The notes below the pieces were generated by a model. The model searched no databases and had not been told where the DNA came from. It saw only the letters and a program-made list of their open reading frames with translations. This document shows, piece after piece, positions 60,796 through 64,000 of a stretch of 64,000 nt of DNA (positions within the stretch are counted from its first letter, which is position 1; the number at the start of each line of letters is the position of its first letter). The position numbers were made by a program, and so were the translations under genes. This DNA is from Roseicella aerolata (lineage in GTDB: Bacteria > Pseudomonadota > Alphaproteobacteria > Acetobacterales > Acetobacteraceae): positions 121,668-185,667 of the forward strand of contig NZ_JAJAQI010000005.1 of the NCBI RefSeq assembly GCF_020523605.1, read 5' to 3'.

Positions 60796-62073
60796 ATGGA
60801 CGAGAGCATGACACGGCGCGGCATCATGCGCACGGGTGGCATCGCTGCAGCCGGGCTGACAGTGGGCGCGGCCGGCGTGCCGGGCTATCCGCCGCCCTCT
60901 CCCATCGATGTGGGTGGCGTGCAGGATGGCCGGGCGGCCTTCCCGCCATGGCGCGGCGAGGCTGACCCGCCAGGCGAGCCGCCGCCAGCACCGCTGCCGC
61001 CCGAGGAGCGCGTCGGCTTCGCCATCATCGGACTCGGCCGCATCAGCCTGGAGCAGATCCTGCCGGCCTTCGCACAGTGCCGGTTGGCGCGGCCCGCAGC
61101 CCTCGTGAGCGGCTCGCCGGAGAAGGCGCGGCTGACCGCGCGGCAATACGGCCTCCGGCCGGACTCCGTGCATGGCTACGAGCAGTTCGAGCGGTTGCGT
61201 GAGGACCCCGCGGTGCAAGCCGTCTACATCGCGCTGCCTAATGCCATGCATCGCGAGTTCACCGAACGCGCGGCAGCCATTGGCAAGCATGTGCTGACCG
61301 AGAAGCCGATGGCGACCAGCAGCGAGGATTGTGCGGCGATGATTGCCGCCTGCGCCCGCTCCAATGTGCGGCTGATGGTCGCCTATCGCTGCCAGTATGA
61401 GCAGGTGAACCGCGCCGCCATCCAGGCGGCACAGTCCGACGCCGTCGGCAGGCTGCGCTTTCTGCAGGCGGCCAACCTGCAATCGAGCGGCCCGGGACCG
61501 CAGTGGCGCTACAGCCGGCGTCTCGCCGGTGGCGGGGCGCTGCCGGATATCGGCATCTACTGCCTGAACGCGGCTCGCTACCTCAGCAGGGAGGAGCCTC
61601 TCGAGGTCGTGGCGCAGGCCTACAGCCCGCCGGGCGACGAACGGTTCCGCGAGGTGGAGGAAAGCATGTCCTTCACCCTCCGCTTCCCCTCAGGCCTGCT
61701 GGCGCAGGCGCAGTCGAGTTACGGCGCCTATCAGGAGAAGTCGCTGCGGCTGACGGGCGAGCGCGGCAGCCTGTTCCTGGAAGATGCCTTCGCCTATCGC
61801 GGCCAGCGTCTGCATCTTTTTTATCGGGATGGCGAACACGGCCTTCAGCGGCAGCCGCAGATACACCCGCGCAACCAGTTCGCACTCGAACTCGACCATA
61901 TGGCGCGTTGCATACGCGAGAAGCGCCGGCCGCATACGCCAGGCGAGGAAGGCCTTCGGGATCAGGTCATCATGGAAGCGATCATGCGCGCGGCGGAAAG
62001 CGGCCGGCCGGAGCCGGTTCCGCTGCTGCCGGCTGACATGACGGTACGCGGGCCGGCACCGGATCCCGCGTGA
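60796..62073 (+). CDS. Gfo/Idh/MocA-family oxidoreductase with Tat signal (glucose-fructose oxidoreductase-like)
   Basis: This 425-residue protein has an N-terminal twin-arginine-type signal, TRRGIMRTGGIAAAGLTVGAAG, then a Pro-rich linker to about residue 75. The Rossmann domain (VGFAIIGLGRISLEQILPAF) and the catalytic segment TEKPMATS follow. The C-terminal GFO domain has GGGALPDIGIYCLNAARYL. Periplasmic location with tightly bound NADP, as in Zymomonas glucose-fructose oxidoreductase, is likely (inference). The start at 60796 is supported by GCAGGA; an ATG 12 bases later is also possible. Confidence 0.88.
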   Translation: MDESMTRRGIMRTGGIAAAGLTVGAAGVPGYPPPSPIDVGGVQDGRAAFPPWRGEADPPGEPPPAPLPPEERVGFAIIGLGRISLEQILPAFAQCRLARPAALVSGSPEKARLTARQYGLRPDSVHGYEQFERLREDPAVQAVYIALPNAMHREFTERAAAIGKHVLTEKPMATSSEDCAAMIAACARSNVRLMVAYRCQYEQVNRAAIQAAQSDAVGRLRFLQAANLQSSGPGPQWRYSRRLAGGGALPDIGIYCLNAARYLSREEPLEVVAQAYSPPGDERFREVEESMSFTLRFPSGLLAQAQSSYGAYQEKSLRLTGERGSLFLEDAFAYRGQRLHLFYRDGEHGLQRQPQIHPRNQFALELDHMARCIREKRRPHTPGEEGLRDQVIMEAIMRAAESGRPEPVPLLPADMTVRGPAPDPA

Positions 62074-62155
62074 CGAAGCGCTCGTGATGCAGTGCGCCAT
62101 GAACCGCCGGGCCGCTCATGCGCTCAGGCGCGACCGCAATGTAACGGAGATGATG

Positions 62156-62347
62156 ATGCGCGCGACATTCCGCCTGCTGCTTCCGGCGCTCCTGCTGTTC
62201 GGCCTGGCTGCCTGCCAGCAGGAAGGTCCTGGGGAGCGCGCCGGGCGTAGCCTCGACCGTGCTGGCCAGAATGTGCGTGATGCGGTCGATCCGCCGCGCG
62301 GCCCGGCCGAGCGGCTTGGCCGGTCGGTCGATCGCACGCTCAACTGA
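62156..62347 (+). CDS. Small predicted lipoprotein, unknown function
   Basis: This 63-residue protein has a signal peptide and lipobox LFGLAAC (Cys near residue 18). A short hydrophilic, amphipathic mature part follows (RAGRSLDRAGQNVRDAV...RLGRSVDRTLN), containing an imperfect internal repeat of the form GRSLDR/GRSVDR. CGGAG lies 6 bp before the ATG at 62156; two further in-frame ATGs lie just upstream. It resembles entericidin-type small lipoproteins only in size and organisation. Confidence 0.7.
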   Translation: MRATFRLLLPALLLFGLAACQQEGPGERAGRSLDRAGQNVRDAVDPPRGPAERLGRSVDRTLN

Positions 62348-62367
62348 AGGAACATGTCGGGCGGCCG

Positions 62368-62796
62368 CTAGACTCGCCGCTCGGCATCCTCTTCCTCGGG
62401 CGCCGATGGCAGTGCATGCCTCTCGCCGGCGCCGATCATGTCATGCAGCACCGCCGCCGCCAGCGAGGGAGTGAAGGGCTTGGCAAGAAAGCGCGAGCCA
62501 TCCACGGCCTGACCTTCCTCGGCCCCGCCATAGCGACCCGAGGCGTAGACGACGGGCAAGGCCGGCCGGATGACCCTTGCCGCACGCGCGAGAGCGAAAC
62601 CGTCCGAACCGCCCGGAAGGTTGATATCGGTCAGCATCGCAGCAATGTCATCACGGTCACAGACCAACGTCAGCGCTTCCCTCGCATCGGCCGCTTCCAG
62701 AACCTCGAAGCCGCCATCGCTCAGCGCATCAACCAGGGTGAGGCGTACGAGGAAGTCATCCTCTACGACAAGCAGTACGGGTGGATCGGCCTGCAT
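62368..62796 (-). CDS. Single-domain response regulator (CheY-like receiver)
   Basis: This 142-residue protein consists of one REC domain with the acidic pair DD (13-14), phospho-acceptor Asp57 in MLTDINLPGG, Ser86 in VVYASGR and Lys106 in FLAKPF. A short charged tail follows. There is no output domain, so it acts by protein interaction or as a phosphate sink; this type often accompanies hybrid histidine kinases in alphaproteobacteria. No kinase gene is in the window. Confidence 0.92.
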   Translation of the reverse strand: MQADPPVLLVVEDDFLVRLTLVDALSDGGFEVLEAADAREALTLVCDRDDIAAMLTDINLPGGSDGFALARAARVIRPALPVVYASGRYGGAEEGQAVDGSRFLAKPFTPSLAAAVLHDMIGAGERHALPSAPEEEDAERRV

Positions 62797-63657
62797 TCAC
62801 TGGGTTTCCCTGCCTTGCCATACGCAAGTGCAAATCCCAGGCGGCGTTGCCAGCCCATCCTGTGACGAGCGCGTGACCAAGACCCGCCGCATGCGCCAAA
62901 GACGCGAGCCAGATCGCACGATGCTACTGCGCAGCGGAAAGGAATGGACGGCCATTACGGTGCCGAGCGACACAGCGCAGGCAGCATCCACGCCATGTTT
63001 GCTGCTGTAGCTTGACTTCGTGCCACCTGGACGATCTTCAGCACCGTTCCATGACCGCATGCAGCGGCGCGGGGAGGCGCCTGAAGGTAACTACATGCAT
63101 GCGCGAAATGCTGCACTGGATGTGATCCGCCAACCCGGTGAGCACGCGGAAGCGCGATCCCTCCAGGCGATGCGCGACGTCATCTGGAACGCGGCATGAT
63201 GCGAAACGAACCGGCCCGCATGCGACGCCCGTAACGTCACCGGGCTGCATGATACGCGGCGTCGCTTCACAACCGGTCTTTTGGTCGGTGCGCAACGTCG
63301 CGCAGCAACCGCAACGCGTGCAGGCGCTGCGGGCGACGGTTGCGCAGAAGGGTATATGGGCCCGCAGCGGCAACGTCCGGCAACCGACCTAGGCGCAAGG
63401 TTCTTCCCGGCGCATCGATGGCTCTGGCCGTTACCGTCTACGGTGACGACGATCCCAGTTGGCCAAAGCATGCAGAGAGCAGGATAGCCACGCACATGCC
63501 GTCTGGGTGCACCGCATCAGACAGCCTGTTCGCCGCCGCCTCATCATGGATCGGCCACCAGGCACGCGTCACAATGCATATCCGGCCGCACTCCGCAGAT
63601 GGTCATCGTATCGGCTTGATACGGCCTCCTCAGCCGGAAGGTGCGCCCAGGTTTGGC

Positions 63658-63764
63658 TCCACAGCGAATTGCGTTCAGGACCGGACGCCAACCCGCTGCG
63701 GGTCTTTGTTCGTCGCGCAGAGTCTCGCTCCCAGGCGTGAACGGCCGGGAACGATCCGCTCTAG
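63658..63764 (+). repeat. Dispersed intergenic repeat, copy 3
   Basis: This copy runs from CCACAGCGAATTGCG to CGATCCGCTCTAG and is collinear with the minus-strand reading of 3340-3445. One reading frame through both copies shows the same pattern (LRS...ANPL...VRRA-SR). That reflects DNA homology rather than a real protein. Confidence 0.75.
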
Positions 63765-63917
63765 CGCGCCGACATCTCCGCTATGCTGAGCAGCACCTCG
63801 CCGTTGCGGCGGTCGCGCGGCAACGTTCCCGCGCAGCCGGCTTCGGACAGCACCGGTGAGCCGGGTGCGGTCACGTCCAGCGGTCGCGTCCCTGGTGGTG
63901 GTGTAGGAGGGACAGAG

Positions 63918-63968
63918 CCCGGGGCGCGTAGCGAAGCCCCATGGCTGAGCGGAGCGGAGCGCCCCGGG
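63918..63968. repeat. Long-range inverted repeat near the window end
   Basis: Perfect 10-bp arms CCCGGGGCGC (63918-63927) and GCGCCCCGGG (63959-63968) enclose a 31-base loop. It directly follows GGAGGGACAGAG, which resembles the left side of the terminator-like hairpins elsewhere in the window. Confidence 0.45.
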
Positions 63969-64000
63969 CGGCCACCGCGGTGATCCTCGGTAGGGTTGGG

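Larger units (their letters stand above)
62797..64000. other. Gene-poor terminal region
   Basis: About 1.2 kb shows no convincing gene. Open frames up to about 149 codons exist on both strands, but they lack ribosome binding sites and family resemblance. The base composition looks less GC-rich than in the coding regions. The region holds the dispersed repeat at 63658-63764 and a long-range inverted repeat at 63918-63968. It could be degenerate sequence or contain small RNAs. Confidence 0.5.

Noticed and set aside
63340..63789. A 149-codon frame in the gene-poor region as a real gene
   Set aside because: No ribosome binding site, no family resemblance, and it runs through the dispersed repeat.

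Overview
The window reads as chromosomal DNA of a very GC-rich alphaproteobacterium, most likely an Acetobacteraceae member of the Roseomonas type. This rests on three things: GC-rich third codon positions throughout, the alphaproteobacterial order of the rpsB-to-lpx envelope cluster, and six Bug/TctC-type tricarboxylate receptors scattered among small catabolic operons. The genus is inferred; no rRNA or tRNA gene is visible. No CRISPR array, insertion sequence, prophage or integrase was found.

Layout. 1-3297: 3' part of tamB. 3.7-7.6 kb: nitronate monooxygenase, enoyl-CoA hydratase, a Bug receptor and a TauD-type dioxygenase. 7.9-12.8 kb: a TetR regulator followed by a lipoprotein adaptor and an RND pump. 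12.9-17.4 kb: an isopropylmalate/tartrate-dehydrogenase-like enzyme divergent from two tandem Bug paralogues, then an orphan TRAP receptor. 17.6-35.3 kb: a nearly unbroken minus-strand block rpsB-tsf-pyrH-frr-uppS-cdsA-dxr-rseP-bamA-skp-lpxD-fabZ-lpxA-lpxI-gloA-methyltransferase-ycjX-ycjF. It links translation, isoprenoid and phospholipid synthesis, outer-membrane assembly and lipid A synthesis; lpxB is not in it. 35.6-41.1 kb: a secreted serralysin-like RTX metalloprotease and dnaE. 41.3-45.7 kb: a Bug receptor divergent from a ketone-body-type operon (SDR, two-subunit CoA transferase, second SDR). 45.8-50.4 kb: a minus-strand operon with a two-subunit Tat-exported molybdenum hydroxylase followed by soxX-soxY-soxZ-soxA, without soxB or soxCD. 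50.7-56.9 kb: an NTF2-like protein, a Bug receptor, a PEP-mutase/isocitrate-lyase-family enzyme, a haloacid dehalogenase, a thioesterase, and the URC1-URC4 pair of the alternative uracil-catabolic pathway. 57.2-62.8 kb: SDRs, a Bug receptor, a glutathione transferase, a GFOR-like oxidoreductase, a small lipoprotein and a single-domain response regulator. 62.8-64.0 kb: no convincing gene, but one copy of a dispersed repeat.

Most interesting points. (1) The molybdenum-hydroxylase/SoxXYZA operon, whose SoxY ends in ACIEG instead of the canonical GGCGG arm. (2) A roughly 105-bp dispersed intergenic repeat with two clear copies and one partial copy. (3) A family of GC-rich hairpins at gene ends. 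(4) An SDR that lacks the catalytic tyrosine. (5) The bacterial URC1/URC4 pair. Many long open frames opposite real genes are artefacts of the high GC content and were not annotated.
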